Assembly: GCA_017552845.1 (NCBI GenBank)
Contig: JAFZOE010000320.1
Location: 1-10,120 of the forward strand
Reading direction: 5' to 3'
Length of the DNA stretch: 10,120 nt
DNA from: Clostridia bacterium
Lineage (GTDB): Bacteria > Bacillota > Clostridia > Oscillospirales > Acutalibacteraceae
In this document: positions 1 to 6,599 of the stretch, piece after piece
Layout of the letters: the number at the start of each line of letters is the position of its first letter
Numbering within the stretch: position 1 is the first letter of the stretch
The notes under the pieces: model-generated
The model's database searches: none
What the model saw: only the letters and a program-made list of their open reading frames with translations
Told to the model about the DNA's origin: nothing
Program-made: the position numbers and the translations under genes

Positions 1-1139
1 TCGCCGTCCTTATAGAATGCATAGTAATAATTAATCTTGTAGACGGCTTCAATCGTTAGATCCTCTGCTCCGAGAGTGTAAGTCGGCCAGGAGCCTGTAT
101 AACCCTCTTTCTCGGGAACATCGGGAAGCGCGATGGATTTCTGGCCGTAAACGAAATCAATAACAGTTATAGTCTCGCCGTCAGCTTTGATTGTCGCGTG
201 GTAGGTAATCTGCTCATAAACCGCTTTGACCGTGATATTCTCTGCAGGCATCTTTGCGGGGATTTCGGGCTGCCAGCCTGTGAAGGTGTAACCGGTCTTG
301 ACGGGATCCGCGGGAGCGGTTATATCGGTATCGTAATCCTGAGTGATTGCCTCTATCTCGTTGCCGCCGTCGGTATCAAATGTAATAGTATACTGATTGA
401 TCTTCCACTGAGCAACAACCGTCATGTCATCTGCAGGCATCTTTGCAGGAATTTCGGGTTTCCAGCCCTGGAAGGTATAGCCTTCTCTGGTCGGGTCTGC
501 AGGAGCGGTGATGTCTGTATCGTAGTTCTGCTTGATTGCCTCAATCTCGCTGCCGCCTGCGGTATCAAATGTAATTGTATACTGATTGATAGTCCAGACT
601 GCCTCAAATGTCAGATTCTTTGCAGGCATTCCGTCATAATCCTCGGGGGACTTGCCGTCGGCATCAACCCATCCGCCGAAAGTGTAGCCTTTCTTCTCGG
701 GTGAACGCGGAATTATGATTGATTCTCCGAATTCAATCTCGGCGGTTGTCTGAGTGTTGCCGTCAACAACATAGGATACGGTATAACTGTTAATCTTATA
801 GACTGCCTCAATCGTTATATCCTCTGCACCGAGAGTATAATCCGGCCATGAGCCTGTATAGCCCTCTTTTCCGGGAACATCGGGAAGATTCAGCGTTTCA
901 TCTCCGTAAACGAAATCAATTACATCTATAATCTCGCCGTCTGCCTTGATTGTCGCATGATAGGTGATCGGTTCATAGATTGCCGTGATTTCAATATCCT
1001 TGGCCTCAAGAATATAATCGGACCATCTGCCGGTGTAACCTGTTTTCTTGGGAACTTCGGGCAGGTTCAACGACTCCTGAGTGGCGGAGAATTCAATGGT
1101 ATCCCAGACCTCGTTGTCAACAATCAGTCTTGCAATAAA
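1..1139 (-). repeat. Tandem InlB-type B-repeats in the giant surface protein
   Basis: Translated on the minus strand, at least six units follow one another: R1 ~1139-966 (degenerate), R2 965-789 (59 aa), R3 788-585 (68 aa), R4 584-396 (63 aa), R5 395-207 (63 aa), R6 206-30 (59 aa), and the start of R7 at 29-1. R4 and R5 share the QYTITFDT.GG, DTDITAPADP and PEIPAKMPA segments. R2 and R6 are about 83% identical by my residue count and both start TYHATIKADGE. The DNA itself is repeated: 31-130 closely matches 789-888. The unit matches the Flg_new/InlB B-repeat pattern (aromatic-x-V-x-F ... GY.F.GW). Confidence 0.9.
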
Positions 1140-3890
1140 TATATCAAAGATGATTTCTGCGTTATCAATTGCTTCGTCGTTGCTGCTGTCTATGAATATA
1201 TCTTCCCAGTCAGCGCTGCTTCCGGCGTAGTTTATGGTTTCAATCGGAGATTCCTCGAGGGCTGCAACTTCATCATAAATATCGAATATATAGCTGTATA
1301 TTTCAAATTCAGCTTTGGTTTCTTTGAGATCCTCTACATCTTCTTCGGAGAGGGTCTCATCCGCTTCGGCGAGTTCAATAAGCTGATCCCAGCTTGTTAT
1401 CTCAACTCCGAAGTGTTCGGACCATTCAGCAAAGTATTCCGCCTGAGCTTCGGGAATCGCCTGCTCCATTTCTGCTGCTTCTGTTGCAATTTCCTGCTTT
1501 TCCTCGTCGTTGAGCAGAATCCTGAAAGCATCTTTGCCTATGTATTTAACTCCTCTGCCGAGGTTGATTTCTTTAAGATTGGTGCAGGCGAAAAATGCCA
1601 TTTCGCCGATTATTTTTACGCTGTCGGGAATAGTGACGCTTTCAAGCGATGTATACGCAACAAAAGCGTCGTCGCCGATGCTTACAACTGTATCGGGAAT
1701 GGTTACCGACTTGACTCCCTTGCCGTAATACGGCGCCTGATCGATTGCCGTTAAGGTAACGCCGTTGATGTTGTCGGGAATCACAAGATTCTCGGGAAGA
1801 TTATTTATCGCCTCAACAAAATCACAGTCGACCAGTGCGGCTTCTCTCTCACCGTCTTTCTCATAAATCCTGTAGATAAGGCCGTCGCGCTCAACTTTTT
1901 CAACCTCACTGCCTGTGCAGTCAATCAATCCGCAGAATTTCTCATGACATATGTCGCAGATGATGCTGCCGGCGCCCTGCGAAGCGATGCCGGGCTCGAC
2001 GATTATAGTTTCCGTGCCTTTATGGGCGTGTCTGACTGTAACCTTTGCGTTTCTCTCAATGCTGTCGGTATAGAAACGATATGTATAGGTTACTCCGTTT
2101 TCAAGATTGTAGCAAGCTTTATAGCCATTGTAGTTATTATAGTAAGAATTGACCCATTCGTTTCCGCCGTTATCATATTCCCTGTAGAGTGAGCCGTATA
2201 CGTTGTTTGAGCAGTCGAATACGAAAGCTCCTTTTCTCGGGGCAGTAAATTTTACTGCATATTCCTCGTTGGCAGGGATGACAAATTCAAGAGGGACATC
2301 CTCTTCGGCAACAAAGTAATATTGCTTGTTGCATAAATCACACTTTCCGTCATTGTCGCCGTCATTATGGATATGTCTGAGAGTTACTGTTGTCTGCCCG
2401 CCTGAAGAGCCGCCGGAGTAATAAAACGTGTATGTTTTTCCTGCTTCAAGCGAATAACCGCCTCCGCTGTTCCAGACATAATCATCGCCGCAACGGACAT
2501 TCATCAGATAGCCGCCGCCGTTATAATTGAAATTGTAAACCGCGTCCTTTGCGCACTCAAATGTGAATTGAATGTTATCACCCGGGTCGGCTGTGAATGT
2601 CAGGGGTTCACCTTCGGTCAGAGTGTATTTGAATTGTTTGTTGCAGTTGTCGCAGAGCCCGTCGCCGTTTCCGTCAAAATGAGCATGTGTATATGTAACC
2701 TTTGCTTCACCCGGTTCTTCCCCAAGGTTGTAGAATTTATACAGATAAGTTTTGCCGCCCTCGAGGGTATATTCGTTATTGCTGTTACTGGATGGCCAGG
2801 AGCCGTCGGAGCATTTGAAACCTCTGCTGTAGACGTTGCCGTAACTATAACCCTGAACAGTATAGTTGCCGGTCTCCTGCGGCTTGATTACCGCAGTCAC
2901 GATATCTCCGGGATTGATTGTCAGCGTCTTGGCTTCGCCATCGGTCACTTCATAAAAGCGTTTCTTACCGCAGATACTGCACACGCCGTTTTCACCCGAA
3001 TCATTATGTTCATGGCATACCGAAACAAGGTAAGTTCCCGTTTGCTCTGCGCTATAGTTGTTTATGAATTTCTGGCAGTAGGTTTTACCCGCTTCAAGAT
3101 AGAAATAATCTTCCCATCCGACATAGTTGTTTTCATCGAAATCATAATAAATGCTGCTGTAGTTCATATAATTGGCATATCGGAAAAGATAATAATATCC
3201 GCTGGTCTCACATTTGAACCTGACCTCTTCCGAGTCACCGTAATTCACAGAGCCGGTCCTGGGAACGCCGTCTGTAAGATAAAAGGCAAACTGTTCCTCG
3301 CAGACATCACAGATACCGTCTGTGTTTTCATCGGTATGAGAGAGCTTAGGAATTGCAATTGAATATGGCTCATGACAATACCTGCATTCAACGGTTGCAC
3401 TGCCCATGGCAGAGCAGGTCGGCTGAATGGTTATTTCTTCCTCATTATAGCCGTCATTCTGGTGGAGAGTTTCAAGCTTGACTGTATAAGTTCCGGAATT
3501 GCTGTCGCCGCAGAATCCTGCTCCGAGATAATAAACAGTTTCCGCCTCAAGAACAGATTCAATACGGAAGTTGTTTACGCTTCCGCTGTCGTCATTGGTA
3601 AGGTAAGCAACAGCACCCTCCTCTGCAGGATCGACCAGGTAGACATAACCATATGGATCCACATTTTCAGCAGTTGAGTAAAAAGCATAGAAATCTGTCT
3701 TTTCGGGGACAAATTTGAAATAAGCCCTCTCCCCGTAATCCAAGGTTACTTCTGCCTCGCTGTCAGCGGTGATGACGGGATAATCATTCCCGCCGTCCGC
3801 GAAAGCGGTCAGCGACATCGCAGGCATAACTCCGATAAGCATCAGAGCCGCGAGCAGAAGCGCAAGCGTTTTCTTAAACTTCGTTTTCAT
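1..3890 (-). CDS. Giant secreted surface protein: CxxC modules, BspA-type LRR, InlB B-repeats (partial, C-terminus missing)
   Basis: One uninterrupted frame runs from ATG at 3890 off the left edge (~1296 residues, no stop). GGAG in AGAGAGGAG lies about 8 nt upstream of the start. Residues 1-31 form a signal peptide (KTKFKK, hydrophobic core, cleavage after AFA). Residues ~32-650 alternate beta-rich modules of about 85 residues, rich in aromatics and typically ending LEAGKTY or similar, with CxxC knuckles at C169/C172, C194/C197, C304/C307, C413/C416, C517/C520 and C645/C648. Residues ~712-900 are a BspA-type LRR_5 block (SVTIPDTVVSIGDDAF, SVTIPDSVKIIGEMAF) split by an acidic helical insertion. 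From ~residue 918 InlB/Listeria-Bacteroides B-repeats (GYTFTGW, GYTGSW) continue to the window edge. By family, LRR_5 and InlB repeats occur in adhesins and cell-surface proteins; a binding or adhesion role is inferred. No catalytic domain is visible. The cell-wall anchor, if any, lies outside the window. Confidence 0.93.
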   Translation of the reverse strand, partial: MKTKFKKTLALLLAALMLIGVMPAMSLTAFADGGNDYPVITADSEAEVTLDYGERAYFKFVPEKTDFYAFYSTAENVDPYGYVYLVDPAEEGAVAYLTNDDSGSVNNFRIESVLEAETVYYLGAGFCGDSNSGTYTVKLETLHQNDGYNEEEITIQPTCSAMGSATVECRYCHEPYSIAIPKLSHTDENTDGICDVCEEQFAFYLTDGVPRTGSVNYGDSEEVRFKCETSGYYYLFRYANYMNYSSIYYDFDENNYVGWEDYFYLEAGKTYCQKFINNYSAEQTGTYLVSVCHEHNDSGENGVCSICGKKRFYEVTDGEAKTLTINPGDIVTAVIKPQETGNYTVQGYSYGNVYSRGFKCSDGSWPSSNSNNEYTLEGGKTYLYKFYNLGEEPGEAKVTYTHAHFDGNGDGLCDNCNKQFKYTLTEGEPLTFTADPGDNIQFTFECAKDAVYNFNYNGGGYLMNVRCGDDYVWNSGGGYSLEAGKTYTFYYSGGSSGGQTTVTLRHIHNDGDNDGKCDLCNKQYYFVAEEDVPLEFVIPANEEYAVKFTAPRKGAFVFDCSNNVYGSLYREYDNGGNEWVNSYYNNYNGYKACYNLENGVTYTYRFYTDSIERNAKVTVRHAHKGTETIIVEPGIASQGAGSIICDICHEKFCGLIDCTGSEVEKVERDGLIYRIYEKDGEREAALVDCDFVEAINNLPENLVIPDNINGVTLTAIDQAPYYGKGVKSVTIPDTVVSIGDDAFVAYTSLESVTIPDSVKIIGEMAFFACTNLKEINLGRGVKYIGKDAFRILLNDEEKQEIATEAAEMEQAIPEAQAEYFAEWSEHFGVEITSWDQLIELAEADETLSEEDVEDLKETKAEFEIYSYIFDIYDEVAALEESPIETINYAGSSADWEDIFIDSSNDEAIDNAEIIFDIFIARLIVDNEVWDTIEFSATQESLNLPEVPKKTGYTGRWSDYILEAKDIEITAIYEPITYHATIKADGEIIDVIDFVYGDETLNLPDVPGKEGYTGSWPDYTLGAEDITIEAVYKINSYTVSYVVDGNTQTTAEIEFGESIIIPRSPEKKGYTFGGWVDADGKSPEDYDGMPAKNLTFEAVWTINQYTITFDTAGGSEIEAIKQNYDTDITAPADPTREGYTFQGWKPEIPAKMPADDMTVVAQWKINQYTITFDTDGGNEIEAITQDYDTDITAPADPVKTGYTFTGWQPEIPAKMPAENITVKAVYEQITYHATIKADGETITVIDFVYGQKSIALPDVPEKEGYTGSWPTYTLGAEDLTIEAVYKINYYYAFYKDG
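1186..1757 (-). other. BspA-like LRR_5 block with an acidic helical insertion
   Basis: Minus-strand translation shows three LRR_5 units (motif TIP..V..IG..AF..C..L) at about 1757-1525. The last one stops at IGKDAF. A Glu/Ala-rich, probably helical stretch then occupies about 1520-1250 (~90 residues, starting LLNDEEKQEI). A typical LRR_5 tail, INYAGSSADWEDIFI, then resumes at about 1245-1195. In uninterrupted LRR_5 proteins the IG..AF turn is usually followed directly by a short Cys/Asn-Leu linker and the NYAGS..W strand, so the helical part looks inserted into a repeat. Confidence 0.75.
1947..3386 (-). repeat. Six CxxC knuckles, four in an Asp-rich (D/N)GxCxxC loop
   Basis: Minus-strand translation gives CRYC (C169), CDVC (C194), CSIC (C304), CDNC (C413), CDLC (C517) and CDIC (C645), spaced roughly 104-128 residues apart after the first close pair. 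Four are preceded by acidic loops: DENTDG, DSGENG, DGNGDG and DGDNDG. A histidine usually stands just before them (HEHND, HAHFD, HIHND). They punctuate ~85-residue beta-rich modules. CxxC plus His could bind zinc or form a disulfide, and the D/N-x-D/N-x-DG spacing resembles calcium loops. Neither is proven from sequence alone. Confidence 0.8.
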
Positions 3891-3928
3891 AATAAACTCC
3901 TCTCTGTTAATTCTAAAAGCGTATATAC

Positions 3929-3947
3929 TATATGCAATCTGCATATA
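3929..3947 (-). promoter_or_regulatory. Perfect 8-bp inverted repeat in the leader of the giant surface gene
   Basis: TATATGCA (3929-3936), the 3-nt spacer ATC, and TGCATATA (3940-3947) form a perfect palindrome. It lies about 8-26 nt downstream of the start point predicted from the promoter at 3961-3988, and 39 nt upstream of the ATG. It could be a repressor operator or a small 5'-end RNA hairpin. It is AT-rich and lacks a U-tract, so it is not a terminator. Confidence 0.5.
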
Positions 3948-3960
3948 AACTGCCAATTTA

Positions 3961-3988
3961 ATTATATAATATTTTGTAAATATTGCAA
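3961..3988 (-). promoter_or_regulatory. Sigma-A-type promoter for the giant surface gene
   Basis: On the minus strand the -35 box TTGCAA (3983-3988), a 16-nt spacer and a perfect -10 TATAAT (3961-3966) are followed by a leader of about 65 nt to the ATG at 3890. The surrounding region (3891-4122) is very AT-rich and contains no other gene that I can see. Confidence 0.7.
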
Positions 3989-4122
3989 TAAAAACAAATA
4001 AAATGTTATATTTTTTTAGCTTTTTTGTATAATTGCTTAAAAACAGTATGCTCCATTTGTAAATAATGACATTGCAGGTTTTTTCATAAATGTGACACCG
4101 GCGTTTTTCAGTAAGACCGGAG

Positions 4123-4156
4123 TATAAAAATAAGCCCTCTTCGCATGAAGAGAGCT
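4123..4156 (-). terminator. Rho-independent terminator of the beta-helix gene
   Basis: On the minus strand AGCTCTCTTC pairs over 10 bp (one G-U) with GAAGAGGGCT around an ATGC loop. A T-rich tract (TATTTTTAT) follows. It begins 25 nt after the stop codon at 4182. Confidence 0.88.
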
Positions 4157-4181
4157 TTTGGACTGCATTCTGATTATTCTT

Positions 4182-5606
4182 TTATTTTACCGGAATTTTC
4201 AGCATATTCGCGGTGGAGGCGTCGGTGAAGCAGCCCTTGCCGAGATACTTCGAGGAATCCCTGAGCATCCACGATCTGATATTGTAAGTGTCGCCGCCGA
4301 CAAAGCCCGCGTTCTTGACTGTCGTGTTGACGTTTCCGCTCTTGCTCACGCCGATTGAGAAACCGTTGAGCATGGCCTTTCCGCCAGCTCTGAGTGCGCT
4401 GTCGCTTGCGAAGATGTTATTCTTCACATTCGCGCTCTTGATGTTTATCCAGAGATACGGGTTGCCGTTGATAATCGTGTTATTGTAGAAATTGAAGCCT
4501 TCCATCGAGGTGATGAAATTGCTGGTTTCGTTGGGAATAACGAATGACGGATAATCGAATACTCCCTCGTTGTCGTTGACGCTCAGACAGTAGCGGACCG
4601 TATTATTCCTGTTTCTCGTCTCTCTGTCAAAGAGGCAGTTGCGCATAAATCTCTTATTGCCGTGGGAATAAATATACTGATAGGTGCTGTTGATGGTCCA
4701 GCCGTCAAAGTCGATTGCCATGCCGTCAAGCTGGCCGTTTGCATTTGAAATCTCGCAGTATTCGACCGTAACATTGTCGCAGTGATGCAGCCAGATTGGC
4801 GCGGTCGCGAAATCGTTCTTGTAGCAGGTATCGAGCAGGCGGCAGTTGCGGACTCTCGAATCCCTCATCGAGCCGAGGATAATTGCGTCATACTGAAGAT
4901 TCTTGCAGTAAATGTTCTCAATCAGGATATTCGGGCTGTAGGAGACTTTTTCGTTGACAAAGCTGTCCATGCCTCTTTCGCGGTTCTTGCCCTTGATTTC
5001 CATGCCTCTGCCGCAGTTTGTAATCTTCAGATTTGAGATAACCATATTCCTGAGCAGGGCTTTTGAATCGCCGTTATCCGCAAAAATGCAGGGCTCTCCG
5101 TCGAATTCCTTGCCGGGATTGTTGCCGATATTGTCAAAATCGCAGGCGGTGATTCTGACGCCCGTGACATCAACATCGTTCATGGCGAAGATTCTGATAG
5201 CTCTGTTCGAATCCCTGAAGCTCAGATTCTTGATGGTCCAGTATTTGATATCGCTGAAAAACATTATATATTCGTCTTTGCTCTGGGTGAGAACGGGATT
5301 CTTTCCCTTGCCGTATGCGGAGACGGTAATCGGCAGATTCTTAGTGCCGTAGCCCGCGCCGGTGAAGGTGCCGTTGAATTTGCAGCCGCGCTTGAGAAGG
5401 ATGGTGTCGCCCTTCTTATAGCGGATTGTTGAAGCTTTTTCAAGCGTTTTCCACGCCTTGGCAGAGCTCTTGCCGCTGTTTTTGTCGCTGCCCTTGACGG
5501 AATCGATATAGTAGGTTGTTCCGCCCGCATTCGCGGCAATCGTCGAAACTCCGCCGACTGTAAAGATGATGAGAACTGCAATAACCAATGATAATATTCT
5601 TTTCAT
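4182..5606 (-). CDS. Secreted right-handed parallel beta-helix protein (polysaccharide-lyase-like fold)
   Basis: A 474-residue protein. The signal peptide MKRILSLVIAVLIIFTVGG ends at ANA (residue 27). Mature N-terminal residues 31-60 show YYIDSVKGSDKNSGKS..AWKTLEKA, the entry motif of many bacterial right-handed beta-helix proteins. After it come GDTILLKRG and F.GTF.GAGYGTKNLPITVSAYG. From about residue 120 to 405 there are repeated beta-helix coils (WTIKNLSFRDS, VTGVRITACDFDNIG, MVISNLKITNCGRGMEI, ILIENIYCKNL, VRNCRLLDTC, VTVEYCEISNANG, NNTIINGNPYLW, VKNNIFASDSAL). In this fold class such proteins are often polysaccharide lyases or glycan-binding proteins. I cannot identify catalytic residues or the substrate. 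No anchor or dockerin is visible, so it is probably released. The gene is monocistronic: promoter at 5625-5653, terminator at 4123-4156. Start choice: ATG 5606 has GAGGTG 6 nt upstream; the alternative GTG at 5615 is part of that Shine-Dalgarno. Confidence 0.88.
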   Translation of the reverse strand: MKRILSLVIAVLIIFTVGGVSTIAANAGGTTYYIDSVKGSDKNSGKSSAKAWKTLEKASTIRYKKGDTILLKRGCKFNGTFTGAGYGTKNLPITVSAYGKGKNPVLTQSKDEYIMFFSDIKYWTIKNLSFRDSNRAIRIFAMNDVDVTGVRITACDFDNIGNNPGKEFDGEPCIFADNGDSKALLRNMVISNLKITNCGRGMEIKGKNRERGMDSFVNEKVSYSPNILIENIYCKNLQYDAIILGSMRDSRVRNCRLLDTCYKNDFATAPIWLHHCDNVTVEYCEISNANGQLDGMAIDFDGWTINSTYQYIYSHGNKRFMRNCLFDRETRNRNNTVRYCLSVNDNEGVFDYPSFVIPNETSNFITSMEGFNFYNNTIINGNPYLWINIKSANVKNNIFASDSALRAGGKAMLNGFSIGVSKSGNVNTTVKNAGFVGGDTYNIRSWMLRDSSKYLGKGCFTDASTANMLKIPVK

Positions 5607-5612
5607 GATTGT

Positions 5613-5618
5613 CACCTC
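5613..5618 (-). promoter_or_regulatory. Shine-Dalgarno that decides the beta-helix start, at the extreme 5' end of the mRNA
   Basis: GAGGTG (minus strand) is followed by 6 nt and then ATG 5606. Its last three bases are the in-frame GTG that would give a 3-residue longer protein. With the -10 box at 5625-5630, transcription should begin near 5618, so the leader would be only about 12 nt and would start almost at the Shine-Dalgarno itself. Confidence 0.7.
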
Positions 5619-5624
5619 GCTTTT

Positions 5625-5653
5625 ATTCTATTATTTATTGCGCGATATGTCAA
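5625..5653 (-). promoter_or_regulatory. Sigma-A-type promoter for the beta-helix gene
   Basis: Minus strand: a consensus TTGACA (5648-5653), 17-nt spacer and TAGAAT (5625-5630). The first eight spacer bases, TATCGCGC, nearly match those of the tRNA promoter at 5985-6013. Confidence 0.82.
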
Positions 5654-5711
5654 TCGGAAAATGAGAAAATACAGCAGAATTTTCAAGCGGTTTGTCCGGA
5701 ATAACAAACAC

Positions 5712-5739
5712 AAAAAGCACCCCTGGTGGGATGCTTTTT
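5712..5739 (-). terminator. Rho-independent terminator after the tRNA-Ser pair
   Basis: Minus strand: AAAAAGCATCCC pairs over 12 bp (one G-U) with GGGGTGCTTTTT around an ACCA loop, so the stem itself carries the U-run. It begins 5 nt after the CCA end of tRNA-Ser(GCU). The symmetric A/T flanks could also let it work on the other strand. Confidence 0.9.
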
Positions 5740-5743
5740 GATT

Positions 5744-5834
5744 TGGCGGAGAAGGGGAGACTCGAACTCCCGCGCCGGTTACCCGACCTACGCCCTTAGC
5801 AGGGGCGCCTCGTCACCAACTTGAGTACTTCTCC
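5744..5834 (-). tRNA. tRNA-Ser(GCU)
   Basis: 91 nt including the encoded CCA. The acceptor stem is GGAGAAG/CTTCTCC with discriminator G. The anticodon arm CGCCC-CTGCTAA-GGGCG gives anticodon GCT (complement of 5798-5800), reading AGC/AGU. A long class II variable arm is present, as expected for serine, and the T-loop is GTTCGAGTC. It is the second gene of a tandem pair and is followed at once by a terminator. Confidence 0.97.
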
Positions 5835-5879
5835 ATGGTAGCGTTAAGCATATATATTAAATTGAAGCTTGCGTTAATC

Positions 5880-5970
5880 TGGCGGAGAGAGTGGGATTCG
5901 AACCCACGGTACCCGTGAGAGTACGACGGTTTTCAAGACCGTTCCGTTATGACCACTTCGGTATCTCTCC
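5880..5970 (-). tRNA. tRNA-Ser(UGA)
   Basis: 91 nt including the encoded CCA. The acceptor stem is GGAGAGA/TCTCTCC with discriminator G. The anticodon arm ACGGT-CTTGAAA-ACCGT gives anticodon TGA (complement of 5933-5935), reading UCA and other UCN codons. It has the long serine variable arm and a T-arm GTGGGTTCGAATCCCAC. It is the first gene of the pair, 45 nt upstream of tRNA-Ser(GCU); the two are probably one transcript. Confidence 0.97.
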
Positions 5971-5984
5971 GTAAATGCTTGAAT

Positions 5985-6013
5985 ATAATATCATAACGGG
6001 CGCGGTATGTCAA
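5985..6013 (-). promoter_or_regulatory. Strong promoter of the tRNA-Ser operon
   Basis: Minus strand: TTGACA (6008-6013), 17-nt spacer and TATTAT (5985-5990). It starts transcription a few nucleotides ahead of tRNA-Ser(UGA) and shares the -35 and adjoining spacer with the beta-helix promoter. Confidence 0.85.
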
Positions 6014-6035
6014 GAAGTTTTTAATTATAAAAAGG

Positions 6036-6065
6036 AATTAAAAATGGGGCTGAACGTGCAGCCCC
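6036..6065 (-). terminator. Rho-independent terminator of luxS
   Basis: Minus strand: GGGGCTG, loop CACGTT, CAGCCCC (7-bp perfect GC-rich stem), then ATTTTTAATT. It begins 17 nt after the luxS stop. Confidence 0.9.
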
Positions 6066-6082
6066 GGACAGCGTGATTCGTC

Positions 6083-6535
6083 TTATTCCGCATATCTGAA
6101 ACTCTGCGGAGCTTCGAGGACTTTGAGATAAGCGGCGCATTCGGCCTTGCATTTGGTAAGGTCAAGATCTCTGTAATTGCCGCATTCTTTCTGCGAAGCA
6201 CCGAAGACAGGGCCGTCATAAGCGAGTATATCGGCGAGTATTCTCCTGGTGATTGCGAGCACGCGCTCATTATCCGCATTCCTTATCAGCAGATAGAAGC
6301 CGGTGCGGCAGCCCATCGGCCCGAAATAGATTACATCGTCCTTTATTTCGCTGTTGCGGATAAAGGTCGCAAACATATGCTCAACGGTATGCGCGGTGGT
6401 CGTATCCATATATTCGCCGTTATTCGGTTTACGGGTGCGAAGGTCATATGTCGTGATATCGCCGTCAATACGCGAAACGTAGATGCCCGGCTCGAGTTTA
6501 TCGTGGTCAACATTGAAACTTGTGATTCTTTCCAT
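6083..6535 (-). CDS. luxS: S-ribosylhomocysteine lyase LuxS
   Basis: A 150-residue protein of normal family length. LuxS cleaves S-ribosylhomocysteine into homocysteine and 4,5-dihydroxy-2,3-pentanedione, the autoinducer-2 precursor, in the cytoplasm as part of the activated methyl cycle. The N-terminal signature SFNVDHDKLEPGIY (6-19) is present. The metal-binding HTVEH motif gives H49, E52 and H53, the GPMGCRTGFY segment carries catalytic C76, and the third metal ligand is C118 in KECGNYRDLDL. All residues expected for activity are intact. Start: ATG 6535 has GGGAGG 7 nt upstream and gives the canonical N-terminus. The longer frame from 6565 would begin inside the -10 box, so it is not used. 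The gene stands alone with its own promoter (6564-6592) and terminator; its usual partner, the Pfs nucleosidase, is not in the window. Confidence 0.98.
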   Translation of the reverse strand: MERITSFNVDHDKLEPGIYVSRIDGDITTYDLRTRKPNNGEYMDTTTAHTVEHMFATFIRNSEIKDDVIYFGPMGCRTGFYLLIRNADNERVLAITRRILADILAYDGPVFGASQKECGNYRDLDLTKCKAECAAYLKVLEAPQSFRYAE

Positions 6536-6563
6536 AATTATACCTCCCTGATTATACAATGCC

Positions 6564-6592
6564 ATTATAATACTGTTTTTGCTGTTTGTAAA
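6564..6592 (-). promoter_or_regulatory. luxS promoter
   Basis: Minus strand: TTTACA (6587-6592), 17-nt spacer and perfect TATAAT (6564-6569), with a leader of about 22 nt before ATG 6535. There is no room for a SAM or SAH riboswitch. It is divergent from the promoter at 6600-6628. Confidence 0.82.
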
Positions 6593-6599
6593 TCAAATA

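Noticed and set aside
213..584. Near-identical ~189-bp direct repeats, considered as a CRISPR or satellite array
   Set aside because: Unit length is a whole number of codons and the reading frame encodes InlB B-repeats throughout. There are no short repeat-unique spacer patterns.
198..3677. Plus-strand open frames of 60-265 codons opposite the giant surface gene
   Set aside because: They lie antisense to one continuous minus-strand frame with signal peptide and recognisable domains, and their translations show no known motif. They are shadows of the repeats.
3948..4122. AT-rich stretch upstream of the giant gene as a small RNA gene or second terminator
   Set aside because: Apart from the promoter at 3961-3988, I see only A/T runs and a weak CCGG pairing with a long loop. 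Nothing forms a convincing structure.
4583..5581. Overlapping frames in and opposite the beta-helix gene
   Set aside because: They lack start signals and motifs. The 474-residue frame has a signal peptide, fold motifs, promoter and terminator.
5744..5970. tRNA-Ser pair as an integration site for a mobile island
   Set aside because: Neither tRNA 3' end is duplicated nearby and no integrase or transposase is in the window. The genes on both sides have ordinary promoters and terminators.
6536..6565. Ten-residue N-terminal extension of LuxS from ATG 6565
   Set aside because: That ATG overlaps the -10 box TATAAT and so lies upstream of the expected transcript. ATG 6535 has a GGGAGG site and the canonical N-terminus.
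6536..6592. SAM/SAH riboswitch ahead of luxS
   Set aside because: The leader is only about 22 nt, far too short for any known SAM or SAH aptamer.
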